The notes below the pieces were generated by a model. The model ran no database searches, was not told the DNA's origin, and saw only the letters and a list, made by a program, of their open reading frames with translations. A DNA stretch of 64,000 nt, taken from NCBI GenBank assembly GCA_038380795.1, contig CM076272.1, positions 6,196,001-6,260,000 of the forward strand, read 5' to 3'. This DNA is from Pyrocephalus nanus. Its lineage: Eukaryota > Chordata > Aves > Passeriformes > Tyrannidae. The translations under genes were made by a program, and so were the position numbers. Shown piece by piece: positions 45,226-57,412 of this stretch. Each line of letters starts with the position of its first letter. Within the stretch, counting starts at the first letter, position 1.

Positions 45226-45489
45226 AGACAAGGCCTCTCACAGAGGGATACCATCTCAGTTTCCTTTAAAAGAAACAATGCAAAAAACCTTTAGGATGTT
45301 AGATTTGAAGAAGGGCAGGTTTAATATGAAGCTGTGCGAGGAGACTATAGATAATAGCTATTTGAGAAAGGAAGAGAAAAGATAAATTGTCCAAGAGGGA
45401 GAAATCATACTGAAAAAGCTTTGTGCTTCAGATGGGACAGACAAGGCCTCTCACAGAGGGATACCATCTGTTTCCTTTAGAAGAAACAA
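45226..45489 (+). repeat. Direct repeat pair of about 52 bp
   Basis: agacaaggcctctcacagag followed by ggataccatct and ttcctttaraagaaacaa occurs at 45226-45278 and again at 45439-45489, start to start 213 bases. The second copy lacks two bases (ca) and has one A to G change. The sequence between the copies is not obviously repeated. This is a recent local duplication or two pieces of an unrecognised repeat. Confidence 0.85.
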
Positions 45490-45832
45490 GGACAGGTTTT
45501 TAGTTCATCGTACTGAAGTATAAAATATAACTGGAATTCATTACGACTTATTTAAAGATAAATGATGTGTTCTTAGATCATACACTCCCACATACTAAAA
45601 TCAATTTATTGAAAAGAAAAAAACAGTTTAACTGATTATATGATTCTTTCATCCAGCTATGGCTTTTTTGTCCTTGAGTGCATTAGGGGGTGGAAATTGA
45701 GTGTGCTGGGTCATTTCATAGAAAAATTAACAATAACTGCCCTGATTACTAAGCTGGGAAAAGTTAAATATTGGCAAAGTTATTCCCCATCTGCTGGTGC
45801 CTTAATAATGCAGTGTAATAATTATGCTAATG

Positions 45833-45890
45833 TTAGAATCATTAAGGTTGGAAAAGACCTCTAAGATCATCTAGTCCATCGGATCCAAAC
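45833..45890 (-). mobile_element. CR1 LINE 3'-end fragment
   Basis: The plus strand reads ttagaatcattaaggttgg, then aaaagacctctaagatcatctagtcc. This is the reverse complement of the well-conserved 3' end of avian CR1 elements. Only about 58 bases remain. Confidence 0.75.
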
Positions 45891-48684
45891 TTCTTTTCCA
45901 ATTGAATGCAATGTACAACTGGCAAAAGCCTGGAAAAATAAGTGATTGGGTTAGTAGATTCTTTAATGCAGACTCTATGTTTTTAAAATCCATGTGTCCT
46001 TGTGCAGTTACAGGGTTTGTGAGCTGAGGCTTGGCTGTAAGTTTTTATTGTCAGCTGATTGATGCCTAATATGTAATCACCCAGAGAGAAAAGGGTCAGG
46101 AAATGGATTAAACAGATATTTCCAAAGTAATACCATACAAAAGCTTGAAGTTTAAATTTATGATAGTGTAATGTTTTGGTTTAGGCTTAGTCTCTTTCAT
46201 TTTTTTTCTTTTTTTGCTTTTGCAGTGACTGTTAGAAGCTGACATGATGGGCACAGCTTTATCAGTTTGCTCTGTGGCTGCTGGTGTGGATTGCCACATC
46301 TAATTTGGCTGGACTCTTATCTGAGATGTTTCTTGTTCATATGAGGAATACTACAATTCATTATGATAGCTTACTGTCTTTTTCAATGTAGTGTGGGAAG
46401 ATAGAGCTGGATAGTGCTAGATAAAAGAAGATCCATCATCAGCGTGACACAGCCTCGCTTATGGCTTTGAAATGTGTAGCCATGCAGATACAGACGTCTT
46501 TATTCAGACTTTGTCTTGCCTGAATCATGCAATTCTTTTTTCATCCATACTCATGATCTTTATGCTCTGTGTAGCAGAATGAAGACATTTGCAGATGGGA
46601 ACTCCAAATGGCTTTCTGTTCTGTTTTCCTGAGATCATGCTGTCTTTCTTCCACTCTGAAAACATAGAGGAAAAAGCTTTCTGATTTACAGGAGGTTATA
46701 AATAGCAAGATAAAGAGATGCAAGTTCTGTCCAAGTGTGAAGGTTACTTTGCTACAAAGACTAAGGTCCACTAACACAGAGCAAACTATTCTATCATTGC
46801 AGGTATTTTCCTGTGGGAAAGCTGGGACAATATACTAATTAGGGACTTCAGCAGTTAAGCTCTTTATAACATATGTCTGTCAGTTGTTTTGAGAAATGTG
46901 ATGGAAAAACCAATTGGAAGGTTGCTTCTGGAACCATCTAAAGAGCAGGGTCCTGGTTCTGGAAGGGGCAATATACTCTTCTGCTGAAGTCAGATCACAG
47001 TTCTTGGTTCTCTCAGGACCAAACACAAAGAGGGTGTATTTTTTTGATAACAAAGTGGCATTGGAAGGACCAACCCTTACAAAAAGTACTACAAGCAGTG
47101 CATTATTAGATGGTTCAGAAAAGTGAATGATCTCTGAGGGACAAAGTTTAGAGGAACAGCTATTATATTTGGCAAGGAAAAAGTGATTCTGACTCAAGGA
47201 AAAACAAAGATCTGAAACCCTATCTGGTATTAATTGATGTGACAAATTTAGTCAAGCCTTGAAGCGTTAACTGTGCTCTGCTGGATCATTAGGCCATTAG
47301 CATAGCGTGACTTTTTTTTAGGTCCATGGATTGTCAGAACCCAAGAGCTAGTGCAAGCTCTGCTGTTTTCTTGCAGGTTTTTTGGGTTTGTTTTTTAAAA
47401 AGGTTACTTCAAATGTAATCTGAGGCTTCTACCAGACTAACCCTCACTAAGAGTGCAGGGCTAAAGCATAAGTTAGAAGCAGTAGTGAAGTAATCAAAGC
47501 AAAAGTAGTGATATAAGCAGCTTATGATACCCCTGCATTCCTAGTGTGAGAATGCTCAGGCTCACAGCAACAACATGATAGAAGCCAGTTGGGTATGGAG
47601 TGTGCTACTGACAAGTTTTAAAAGCTATTATAAAGTCAAAGCCTTCTCAGGTCCTATTACGCCTCTCTGATTAAACAAGCATACCTGAAGTAACAGTGAC
47701 TATCAGAGGCTGCCTTGTGTCAGCTCACGTGGGGCCTGTGTAGCAGCACTCTGAAAACACTCAGCTTCACTTTCACATTTACCTTACAATTCCTACCTGT
47801 GTTTCATAATGAACACTTTGATAGAGTTGTGGCTTGCTGTAAAGCAGTGGGAGTCTGGCTCTCCATAGATTTTACATCTTCATTCAGCTGAAAATGAGCA
47901 TGGAAGGATGCAAAAGGTTTGCATGGGCACTCTTCAGCTGCTATAACAGGAACGTGGGCCTTTGTAATGTGTTCATTGTGTTCAATGTCTTTGTGGAGCA
48001 GGGCTTATGCTGAGGGCAGCATAATGTCAGCAGTTTTAGCTGGGTGGTTGCTGAGGGTCCATGGAGTGGTATCTGCACGGTGTGTAAAGGAACAGTTTGA
48101 TGTGGGAGATGTACATGCCAAATAACACGTGTGTGCTGCGTGCATGTGCTCTGTTCAAATTTTACCGGTGACCCTTTAAAAGGTAGAAGGCTAAATGTGT
48201 CAGTTAGGGGTTGTGGTATTTTGTTTTTCTCTGCTTTGTTCCTTCCTTGCTTTCATTTCCTCAGGCATCTCTCAAGCTCCTGCTCTCTGAGAATGTTTTG
48301 TTGACCTTAGGACTGTCTCTTCTGCAGCTGCCTGGTATGAGCCTCTACTGCTCACACTGCTGAGAGGCACAGTCTTGGCTGGGGCAGCCATAGCCCACCT
48401 TGGCCCTCAGCAAGGCAGTTTTACATTTTTCAATGAAGATTTAGACAAATAGTTTCTGTGCCATCATAAGCTGGCTCAGTTTGCAAACACAGTAACTTGT
48501 ATTTTCTTCTTTACAAACAGTAACTTGTATTGCTTTCTTTTTGTATTTTTTTGGAGACAGTCATTAGCCATTGCTTCTATCATGACCAGCAAAAAATAAT
48601 GTTATGTAGCTGAGCAGTTCAAGTTGATATTTAAGTAGCAGTAACAAATGGAAGGACTCAATATATGGCTGTTTTTCTTTTTAG

Positions 48685-48781
48685 ATGATACATCAGCAGC
48701 CTAACCCAGGCATACATTACGAGTATATCATTCCAGGAGACAATGTCATTAGTCCTCAGCTGCTTGCTCACAGGAGGCCAG
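48685..48781 (+). CDS. THSD4: THSD4 exon C: end of spacer
   Basis: A 97-base exon (32 codons plus one base) with acceptor ctttttag and donor gtaaaatg. The donor is weaker than its neighbours (no G at +5). It encodes MIHQQPNPGIHYEYIIPGDN and then ISPQLLAHRRP. The first residues finish the spacer beta fold. The Pro-rich end leads into the linker. The final G combines with GG of the next exon to give Gly (RRPGEP). Phase agrees with both neighbours. Confidence 0.95.
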
Positions 48782-49687
48782 GTAAAATGCCACCATTTCC
48801 TATTATTTAGCACATTTTGTTATCCAATAAACTAATGGAGAAATTCATACCATTAAATTCAGTGTAAATGCTGCCATTGATGTGGGAGAGGCCCAGAATT
48901 TCACCCTACATGTTGAATGAGATGTCAGCATGAGATGTAGTAACTTCAGTGAATTAATACAGGCTGGGATTATTTATACTTTAGCTGGGAATCTGCTCAC
49001 AGATTTCTGCTTTCAGTAGCAGTTCTGTTATTAAAATGTTAGCCATGGGTTTGCACAAGCTGGAATGTTGTAACCTTGTCTCAGAAAGGAAATAAAACAT
49101 GATTTTTCTTTTCAGAATTTTAGATAATTTGAAACAACCCTTCACAGTTTCCCCTCCCAGCTGGAGAGGATCAAACAGAACAGTGTTTCTGTCCCAAGGC
49201 AGAATCTGGGAAGCCTGTGCTCCTGACTGGGCTGTGGGTGTGTGCTCTGTGTACTCTGTGAAGTCCTGAAGTAGAGCATTTGCAAGTGAATTTGGTCCTT
49301 ATTTTAATGGTCGTGACTTGCCTTGAAAAATTTTTAAGTCTGCAGCTTGTCTGTGGTGAGGAGCAGCTGTGCTGGGACATGACACAGGATGCAGAGCATG
49401 GTACAAAACAAAAAAGCTTTGGGAAATTTTGACACACTGAGTGCATTAACTCTACAGTGTGTTTGAAGAGTCTTAATGTATTTGTTGTCTGAGACTTGGT
49501 TATCTTAGTTTAAAACAACACAGTCTTTTCAGGTCACTATTAGGAATTCTCTACATAGCATATTAAAGCTGCTTCCAAATTTAATGAAACTCCAGTTCTG
49601 ATTATTAGTGGATCAAAGCACAGACTGATATTTGCATGTGAGGCTCATTCTCATTATTTTACTTTTCTGTTGTGTGGCCATCATCAG
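48782..49687 (+). other. THSD4: THSD4 intron
   Basis: 906 bases, phase 1, GT-AG. The acceptor is gccatcatcag, with only a modest pyrimidine tract upstream. I see no repeats or other genes in it. Confidence 0.85.
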
Positions 49688-49930
49688 GGGAGCCGTTGAA
49701 TGGTCAGTTGGGAATGCCAGAAGGTACAAGTCATGAGGAGGAGGATTTGCAGAGAGAGACAGACATTCTCACTGGACAGTCAGCTGGAACTTTTCCAGTT
49801 ATTCAGCCAGGAAGATTTCCTTCTCATCAGCCAGAAAACCAGGTACCTGCTATGCAACCACCAAGACAAAACCGGGAACACAACTGGAAACAGGTTGGAA
49901 AAACTGAGTGCACAACTACCTGTGGGAAAG
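49688..49930 (+). CDS. THSD4: THSD4 exon D: acidic/proline-rich linker and start of a TSR
   Basis: A 243-base exon, acceptor atcatcag and donor gtaagtgc. The first about 65 residues (GEPLNGQLGMPEG, HEEEDLQRETD, FPVIQPGRFPSHQPE, PPRQNREH) are acidic then Pro/Gln-rich, with no fold expected. This is the interdomain linker that varies most between species. The end (NWKQVGKTECTTTCGK) opens a thrombospondin type 1 repeat. CTTTCG fits the CxxS/T-CG O-fucosylation pattern. The usual WxxW C-mannosylation pattern is reduced to one Trp. The final G joins GA of the next exon as Gly. Confidence 0.95.
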
Positions 49931-52900
49931 GTAAGTGCTTTGTACACTGTGCACAGGTAAGAAAGCGATGGGTCATGGGAGGCTTCCAGCATGGGAGAGT
50001 AGAAACACAGCGGGGAAAAGCAGTGTGACTATTCAGCAACTCTTGTACACACAAAACACCTGGTGTTTTCTGTTATCTTACAAGCCAAAGTTATGTCAAT
50101 ACTATTATTTGTGCTTCTGTTTAAATCAGTGGAAACAACAGAATTGAAAATACAAAATACAAAGCATGGAAATTATAAGGAAACATGTGCCTTTGAAAGG
50201 AAATATTTCTGCATTTATGGCAAGCTGCTCTCTCCCATTCCCTGGATACACTCCTGTTTTCCTCAACATTCTTTGGCATTCTTTACCATTTTGCCTCTGC
50301 AACTTTGTCGGATACACCCTCAGTGCTTTTTGTGTCTTTGTCAACAGTTTTCTGATCTTTTTGGGATAGATTTCGTCAGCTGTGTCTCTGCCTCACTGGA
50401 TGTGGCTGGAACAGCAATGATGTGACTTTAGGGATCAGAGATTTTAAAAGGGAAGAAGTGGGAAGGAAGAGGGACAGAAAGGAACTGATAATTAGTGAGC
50501 TCTTGGGAAGTGGTGCCTACACTGCTTGAATGTACTACAAAGATTAATCTTTGTTTCAGACATTCAATGTGGCCACAGATTCAATAATGCAGAGCACAGG
50601 CAGTACTTCGGAAGAGTAAGTTTTGTGATAGTAAAAGTGAAATCTTTTGTAACACACATCCCCATACCCAAAAAACTGCAGAGGGGTCAAATAAAGAAGT
50701 ACCAGGTGACTGTCACCAGTTCATACATATGGAGAGCAAATTTGGTCCAAGGGCAGATGAATGTCCATGTTGTAGCTGGACATTCGCATATGTTCAGACA
50801 GAGCTAAAAACATCTATCAGTATTGTTACCAGTCAGAATTGCTTTTCACTTAAAAAAAAAAGAAAAAAGTGAAACTTTCTTCCTTTGAGGAAAAAGTATT
50901 AGAGCTGATATACAGCCCATAATATTCAGAAGACTTCCTGAAATTAGCCTTTTTGTGGAGAAAAAAAGGGCATCTAAACCAAAATTATTTCAGTTGCCAT
51001 TTAAGCACACTGTGTGCTTTCAGTACAAGTCATATTTTCAGAATCTTTAATTGTGTCTGATTATTGATTAGCAGCAATCAGTGAGTATCACCTGCTAAGT
51101 GACTGAATTATCAATGTCATGGTAAATTTTAATATCCAGATCAGGTAATTTATGATGCAGTTGCAGGAACACATCAGTGTAAATGTATTCTTCCTTTACA
51201 TCATAGAAGTCTTGGTTGTGTATCCTGTGGCCCTTGCAGACATTTGCACTTAGTTCTTGTCATTTCTGCAGATATCTGGTCACACTTGGCAGTGGTAATA
51301 ATGAAATCTGAGTCAAAATAATGATAGCAAAATTGTAGGATTTAGGAAAACAAAAGCATATCTTACAGCCTCCTATACAACTTAAATTCACTCCCTGAAA
51401 TTTAGCAAGAAAACTGCCAGAAATAAGTGTCTCTTTTCCCATTATTTGGGGAATGTGGGCATGTCCTGGTCAAATTAAATTCAAAAGAAACTGGATCTTG
51501 AGAGCAGGATCATTATACTGTTGGGACTGTATGAACATCTCTTGTGATCTTGGTGTGAGAACCCTGTGTGAATCTGTGATGCCCCTAAGGCATTTCAAGC
51601 CAAACTGGGTTACACGGAATGACAAAGAAGGGAGTAGAAAAATCAGGAAAAAAGTCTTTTACTATTTAGGGATTGTTTTCATTTTTTATCATTCGACATA
51701 GGACACTTTCTTCTTTTTTCTCTTCTCCATGTTTTCTGTTTTCTTTTACTTTATTTCTTCATGCAGAAATGCAGATAATAAATGGGGTTTAATTATTTTT
51801 TAATGGTCCACAAAAAGCTAAATTACATTAGGAGTCTAAGCTGCAAGAAAGAAGAAAGAAAGAAGGAAAGAAAGGAAGGTGATAGAAAGATTGTTTTTGT
51901 GCTACCTAAGGAAAAAGGGAGGCTAAATTAGTTTTGCTGAAAAGCTGTAAGATTTCAAAGCACTTCAGTAAAACTTTGGCTTGGGGGAAAAGAAAAAAAA
52001 AGAGTATTATAATTTTTTTACAAAGTGAAAATGAGAACTACCACCATTTTAAGATGACTGAGCAAATAGATCGGCTAGAGTTTGGATGGTGTGAAAACTG
52101 CTGCCACAGCCTGTGCATTTAAACAGGCTCAGAAATGGGTGTCTCAGAAAAAGTTCTCTACACCTTGGAAATGACTTGGGATTTGCAATTTGTTCCCAGT
52201 CATGGCAGTGAGACTGTTACCTTTTCAAGGAAGAATTAGAAAGGAGATTAAAGAGTGCAAAGTGCTGATTTTTCCTTAGATTTCAGAAAATGTAGTCGCT
52301 TTTTCTGAATTATCAGTGTAAGGTAGCTGGTGAGGTACAAAGCTCTACTTTTCAATAAAATTAACTTATCAAACAAATACAGCTTTTGTGAGAATTGCAA
52401 TTTTAAGTTCTCCATCCCTAAATTAAAGTGTGCCAGCCAGCAGTTACCATCACCCATGGCCACCTTTGTGTGCTTGCTTAAACCACCTGGATTTTGGTTT
52501 TTACCTCATCCTATTTGCAATTGCAAACACTGAAAATCAGACAGTCGTGACTCTGTCTTTATGTTGTACACTACAACATGAAATTCTGAGCTATAATTGC
52601 TAAGAACAAGATCAGTCAGTATAGTTTTACTTTAAAAATACAGCCTTATCAAGGAGGCTGTATCACACATCATCCAAGCATTTCAAAGGCAAAATGACAA
52701 ATGTGAAATCTGCAAAGGAAAGCATTCCAGGAAAAGGAGGAAAGCATTCTGGGAAGTTTGTGGGAAGAAGAGTAAATTGTCTATCTGCTTGTCTAGTTGA
52801 ATAACATTCCACTTGTGTTTATTTCATTCTGTGGAAGCAAGTTAGGTCTAGCCTCAGCAAAGTCTTTCTTTTTCAGTTCAAAATTAATTTTCCAGTTTGT

Positions 52901-53682
52901 GGTTTCTTTCTCAGCCTAATCCTGAGTTTCTGCACTAATCAGGCTCCAATACCAATAAATGATTAGTCATTCAGAGATATTTGCTGTAGGACAGCCCAAA
53001 ACAACTAAAATCACCCATTAAGTCAGTGGCTTCAAGTGGTTGAACTGGTTGTACTTTGACCACTTCTCCTTCGCTGAGTTAATGTACTTTAACTTTTTGT
53101 TTACCAAGTACAAGCTGACATGTTGGCACCAGGCTCTTTGTAGTAATAGTAGAGTTCTGTCTTTCTGCTCTGGCATGAAAGTAACTTAAAGACTGAGCAT
53201 TAAATATGGAGAGTAGTCATTTTTAGTGATGTTTAACCTGTAAACTTTGCCCAATGGATCTTTGCAAAATGCAGGTAAAGTGGATGATGTTCTCATGCAT
53301 TTACTCACCATGTAACTCTGAAGTCAGGAGGCTCAGGCTCCTTTCAAAAGCACAACAGAATAACTGCTCATTTTTTCCTCCTGCCAAGCCTGTATTGTAG
53401 CCAGTTGGCTGCATGTTTTTTGAATTGCCTAAATACTTAGAGTTTGTACTCTGTGCAGACCCAGGAGCATGTTTTCTCAGCCTTTCCTACAGTGCTGTGC
53501 TATACTTTCTATACAGTAAATACTTCCCATAATATTGCAATGTAAACAGTACAGCATTCAGCTCTTACATTGTGTTTCCTGTTGTCAAGTTACGCTTTTC
53601 CTTTCTACATCAGTGTTGGATGCTACTGTTAGAACTGCAGAGACTTTTGCAATTCTTCACCTAATTTTCTTCTCCATTTCAG
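49931..53682 (+). other. THSD4: THSD4 intron
   Basis: 3.75 kb, phase 1, GT-AG, acceptor ctccatttcag. It contains a purine-rich microsatellite-like GAAA/GGAA tract at about 51846-51880 and scattered A runs. No exon or transposon was recognised. Open frames reading through the donor (to about 50028) are not coding. Confidence 0.85.
51846..51880 (+). repeat. GAAA/GGAA purine microsatellite
   Basis: A pure A/G run with imperfect aagaaag and aaggaaag units. It is a simple repeat and probably length-variable. Confidence 0.8.
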
Positions 53683-53812
53683 GATCACAGTACCCAATTT
53701 TCCACTGTGTCAACAGAATCACTCATGAGGAGGTCCCCGAGGGTTACTGTGACAGCAGTACCAAACCCATCCCAGAAGAGGAGGCCTGCAACCTCTTCCC
53801 ATGTCCAGCTTT
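53683..53812 (+). CDS. THSD4: THSD4 exon E: rest of the first TSR in the window
   Basis: A 130-base exon, acceptor catttcag and donor gtaagatg. It encodes GSQYPIFHCVNRITHEE, then PEGYCDSSTKPIPEEEACNL and FPCPA. This completes the TSR begun in exon D. The cysteines of FHC, GYC, EAC and FPC fit the family pattern. The last two bases (TT) pair with C from the next exon to give Phe (PAFWDIGEW). Phase is consistent on both sides. Confidence 0.95.
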
Positions 53813-54663
53813 GTAAGATGTTACAATTTATGTCAAGTGAAATAAGGCAATGCCATTGAGGTTTTGCCTGTGAGAGAGGCTATTCTAAGCAGGAAACTAG
53901 TTTGAACTTCCAAGTCCTGTGCACTTGTGTCATATGTAGTGGATTTTTTTCCTTAGTTGTTGTTGGCCTTCTTCCTCTTCACAGGGAGAATAGAGCAGAC
54001 AAAAGGGAAGTTGGCAAAAGTAAGTGTAGCAGTTTCTCAACCTATGTGTGACTGTTCAGGCAGGCACAGGCTACGTGGTCTCTGTGGGTACATTTTTTTC
54101 GAATGAGAGGTTTCTGCACTTACCTGTCTAAAGAAGAAGCTCCATAGGTTCTATCACTCCACGTTAGATCCAAGTGCTGCAGTGGCCACCTTTTCATTCC
54201 ATGGTGTCATATTTAAAGATGAGACAGTGATTACAGCAGCTCCCTGGTAAATACCCCGTCTCTTTGAATTGAGTAGTTCTTCAGCTCCAAGACTGGATTG
54301 TGAGGTGGTGATCCTTCTTTCCAGCACACCAATACAACCAGCTCAGCTGTGATTGCCTTCTGAAATGACACTGAGCATTGCAATTGGCTAAACAACAGGT
54401 TTTAAATACTCAAAAATGAAAAATAAAAATATAACTCCCCACCCAAAAGGACAACTCATTCAGGGTGTATACCAAGAAAAGGGTTAAACCTAGTTGCCAT
54501 TATAGCAACGTTGACATAGGTCAATTTTCCATCTCTCTGGTGGTTACACACCTCAGTTCTCTTCTGAGCAGCAAGTGGCCACTCCTTATTCCATGGAGAT
54601 TTCCAATGGTGCAAGTGCTGTTACAGTGTCAGAGATGTCTGAAAGCAATTTCCTAGTGTGTAT

Positions 54664-54673
54664 TAGATACTCA
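54664..54673 (+). repeat. Left target-site duplication of LINE copy 2
   Basis: tagatactca, identical to 56376-56385 just after the element's tail. A perfect 10-base match at exactly the two element borders. Confidence 0.9.
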
Positions 54674-56375
54674 TCCATGCTAAGTTTCACGAATTTGTGG
54701 TGTGCTGCTGGGAACAAGGTGAACTGCCTTCAGACCTTCGTGACGCTGTCATCGTCACCTTGTACAAGAGGAAAGGAGATAAATCAGACTGCTCAAATTA
54801 CCGAGGTATTACTCTGCTCTCCATTGCTGGTAAAATCCTTGCAAGAATTCTTCTGAACAGATTAATACCCACCATAGCAGAAGATCTCCTACCTGAGAGC
54901 CAATGTGGTTTCCGAGCCAACAGAGCTACCACAGCCATGCTATTTGTTCTCAGACAACTGCAAGAGAAGTGTTGGGAACAGAACAAAGGACTCTATGTTA
55001 CTTTTGTTGATCTCACCAAGGCTTTCAATACTGTGAGCAGAAAAGGTCTGTGACAGATTTTGGAACGTTTAGGATGTCCTCCCAAGTTCCTCAAAATGAT
55101 CATCTCGCTTCATGAGGACCAGCGCGGTCAAGTCAGATATGGTGACGCACTTTCTGAGCCGTTTCCACAGCCAATGGTGTGAAGCAAGGCTGCGTTCTTG
55201 CACCAACTTTATTCACAGTCTTCTTCAGCATGATGCTCCAATGGGCCACGGCAGACCTCGATGATGAAAACGGTGTCTACATTCGATATCGTACTGATGG
55301 GAGCCTATTCAACCTAAGGCAACTGCAGGCTCACACTAAGACCTTAAACCGTATTGTCTGTGAGCTGCTTTACGCTGATGATGCCGCCCTTGTCGCCCAC
55401 ACAGAAGTAGCTCTGCAACGTTTAACATCCTGCTTTGCAGAGGCTGCTGAGCTTTTTGGTCTGGAAGTCATCCTGAAGAAGACAGAAGTTTTATATCAGC
55501 CTGCTCCTCAGGAAGTCTCCCATCATCCCCATATCACCATTGGTGAAACAGCGCTCAAATCAGTCCAGCAGTTTAATTACCTGGGAAGCATCATCTCCTC
55601 AGACGGTAAGATTGATGCAGAAATTGACAACAGGTTAGCAAAGGCATACAGAGCTTTTGGTAAACTCCAATAAAGAGTGTGGCAAAACAAACACCTGAAG
55701 AAAAGTACTAAGATCAGTGTTTACAGAGCCATTGTACTGTCTACTCTTTTATATGGTTCTGAATCATGGGTCGTTTACTGGCACCACTTGCGTCTCTTAG
55801 AAGGCTTCCATCAGCACTGCCTCCGTACAATCCTAAACATCCACTGGACTGACTATGTGATCAACACGTCTGTCCTTGAACAGGCAGCAGTCACGAGCAT
55901 TGAGGCCATGCTGCTGAGAACACAGCTGCGCTGGGCAGGGCACGTCTCCAGCATGCAGGACCACCACCACCTCCCTAAGATCGTGCTCTGCGGGGAACTT
56001 GCCACTGACTGCCGCAAGAGAGGAGCCCCGAAGAGGAGATACAAGGACTGCCTGAAACAATCCCTCAGTCTTGGCCATATTGATCACCACCATTGGTCTA
56101 ACTCTGGCCTCCAGTCAGGAGGCCTGGAGACACACCATCTATAACGCTGCTGCTGCTTTTGAGAACACACGCAGGATCGCTCTCTAGGAGAAGAGACAAC
56201 GCAGAAAGAATCGTGTCTCGTCGATATCACCTGGGGAGTCTTTCTGCTGCACCTTCTGTAACCGGACTTGTCTTATCTCACATTGGCCTTTTTAGCCATC
56301 AGTGCGCTTGTAGCAAGCGTGGGTAGAGCCCTTCTCAAATCTTCGTTCGCGAAGCCTACCCACGATGATGATGAA
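54674..56375 (+). mobile_element. RTE-like LINE copy 2, 5'-truncated, with GAT tail
   Basis: 1,702 bases matching copy 1 from its base 29652 to its 3' end, in the same orientation as THSD4. It starts inside the reverse-transcriptase gene (equivalent of HAKFYEF) and ends cgatgatgatgaa. It is flanked by perfect 10-base direct repeats, the signature of target-primed reverse transcription with 5' truncation. From 54706 to about 55968 no difference from copy 1 was found. Four substitutions fall in the first 35 bases. About eight differences fall after 55968: a 3-base cac insertion, a one-base insertion near 56100 and several substitutions. It cannot be autonomous. Confidence 0.92.
54675..56144 (+). 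pseudogene. LINE copy 2 reverse transcriptase remnant
   Basis: It encodes the RT from NYRGITLLS through FVDLTKAF, a premature TGA (55051-55053), a one-base frameshift near 55170, GVKQGCVLAP, the YADD box (55371-55382), a TAA (55671-55673) and the C-terminal region with RWAGHVSSM. The TGA, the frameshift and the TAA are the same as in copy 1. An extra A near 56100 shifts the C-terminal frame only in this copy, and an in-frame extra His codon sits at about 55963-55968. No endonuclease part is present. Confidence 0.88.
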
Positions 56376-56385
56376 TAGATACTCA
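56361..56385 (+). repeat. GAT-repeat 3' tail and right target-site duplication
   Basis: cacgatgatgatgaa (56361-56375) is the element tail and tagatactca (56376-56385) is the duplicated target. A trinucleotide GAT tail rather than poly(A) is typical of RTE-group LINEs. Confidence 0.88.
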
Positions 56386-57207
56386 GGAATTTCTGAAGCC
56401 ATTTACATGGAGATGTCTTCTCTTACTGAAAACATTTTCCTCACCTTTTTCCTTCTAACAACTCATATTTATTCAAGATAATATCAAGAATATAAACAAA
56501 GAAAAATAAATAATTAAATACGAATATTTTGCTTGTTTTTCACAACAGTTCTGAAATAAAATGCATTAACAGTTCCAGTACTTCCCTTATTTGTATCTGT
56601 CTTCATGCTTGAAATGAAAACTAAACGGAGAAAATGACATATTTGTAAAAAAGATGAAAAAATAAATATAACGAAACCTTGGAATGAGAAGAATATATCT
56701 AGGGATCTTTTTCATCTCTAAAATGAATTGTATTTATTTATTGCTTATCATTTGCTATTTCAAATTTCATTCATTGATGAATCAATGCCTGGATGCATTA
56801 CATGATTTTTGTGTTACTGCCATTTTTTAGAGCCTTTGCTGCAGAAAACCTTTATGCAGTACATCTTAAACTTTTGGGAAGTGTCATTAGAGCAGTAATA
56901 TACATTTTAGGTAGAATTTTTAAAAAACCAAACAGCTGTTAGAGGCTTAAGTAATGTTTATAATATATCTTGAGACCATAAATTGGGTCATCTGTCCCCA
57001 TGTTTATTATTATCAACCACTACAGGTGAATTGTGTATACAAGCATATAATATTACCTCATAAGAGATTGTTTTGCCGTGGTTTAAGTGCTATTTCATGG
57101 GATTCTGTACCAGCATCAGAATCATGTCATTCAAGTTCTGTTAAGATTAAGTATTAGAGAATTCTTTGCTGAAAAAATATGTCCCCTTTTTTTTTTTTTC
57201 ACTTCAG

Positions 57208-57412
57208 CTGGGACATAGGGGAGTGGTCTGAGTGCAGCAAAACCTGCGGCCTGGGGATGCAGCACCGCCAGATCTTGTGCCGGCAAATCTACGCCAACCG
57301 CACCCTGACGGTCCAGCAGTACCGGTGCCATCAGCTGGAGAAACCTGAGACCACCAGCACCTGCCAGCTGAAGATCTGCAGTGAATGGCAGATCAGGACG
57401 GAGTGGACCTCA
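57208..57412 (+). CDS. THSD4: THSD4 exon F: second TSR in the window
   Basis: A 205-base exon, acceptor tttttcacttcag and donor gtaagtgt. It encodes WDIGEWSECSKTCGLGMQ, then CRQIYANRTLTV, EKPETTSTC and ends WQIRTEWTS. WDIGEW is a WxxxxW C-mannosylation pattern and CSKTCG matches the O-fucose consensus of TSRs. NRT is an N-glycosylation sequon. The exon ends at a codon boundary within the next TSR, just before its first Cys. It is the most GC-rich exon here, with CpG-containing codons. It is strongly THSD4-like. Confidence 0.97.

Larger units (their letters stand above)
44832..48684 (+). other. THSD4: THSD4 intron
   Basis: 3.85 kb, phase 0, GT-AG, with a T-rich acceptor (gtttttctttttag). It holds a 52-base direct repeat pair (45226 and 45439), a short CR1 3' fragment at 45833-45890 and a small tandem of acagtaacttgtatt around 48489-48530. 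No exon or RNA gene was recognised. Confidence 0.85.
53813..57207 (+). other. THSD4: THSD4 intron carrying LINE copy 2
   Basis: 3.4 kb, phase 2, GT-AG, acceptor with a long T run and cacttcag. Half of its length is the truncated RTE-like LINE at 54674-56375. Removing the insertion and one target-site copy leaves about 1.7 kb, the ancestral intron length. The rest (53813-54660 and 56390-57180) is ordinary AT-rich intron. Confidence 0.85.

Noticed and set aside
54465..54660. Open frame just upstream of LINE copy 2 running into it
   Set aside because: It spans the insertion boundary set by the perfect target-site duplication, so it is a chance fusion rather than a gene.
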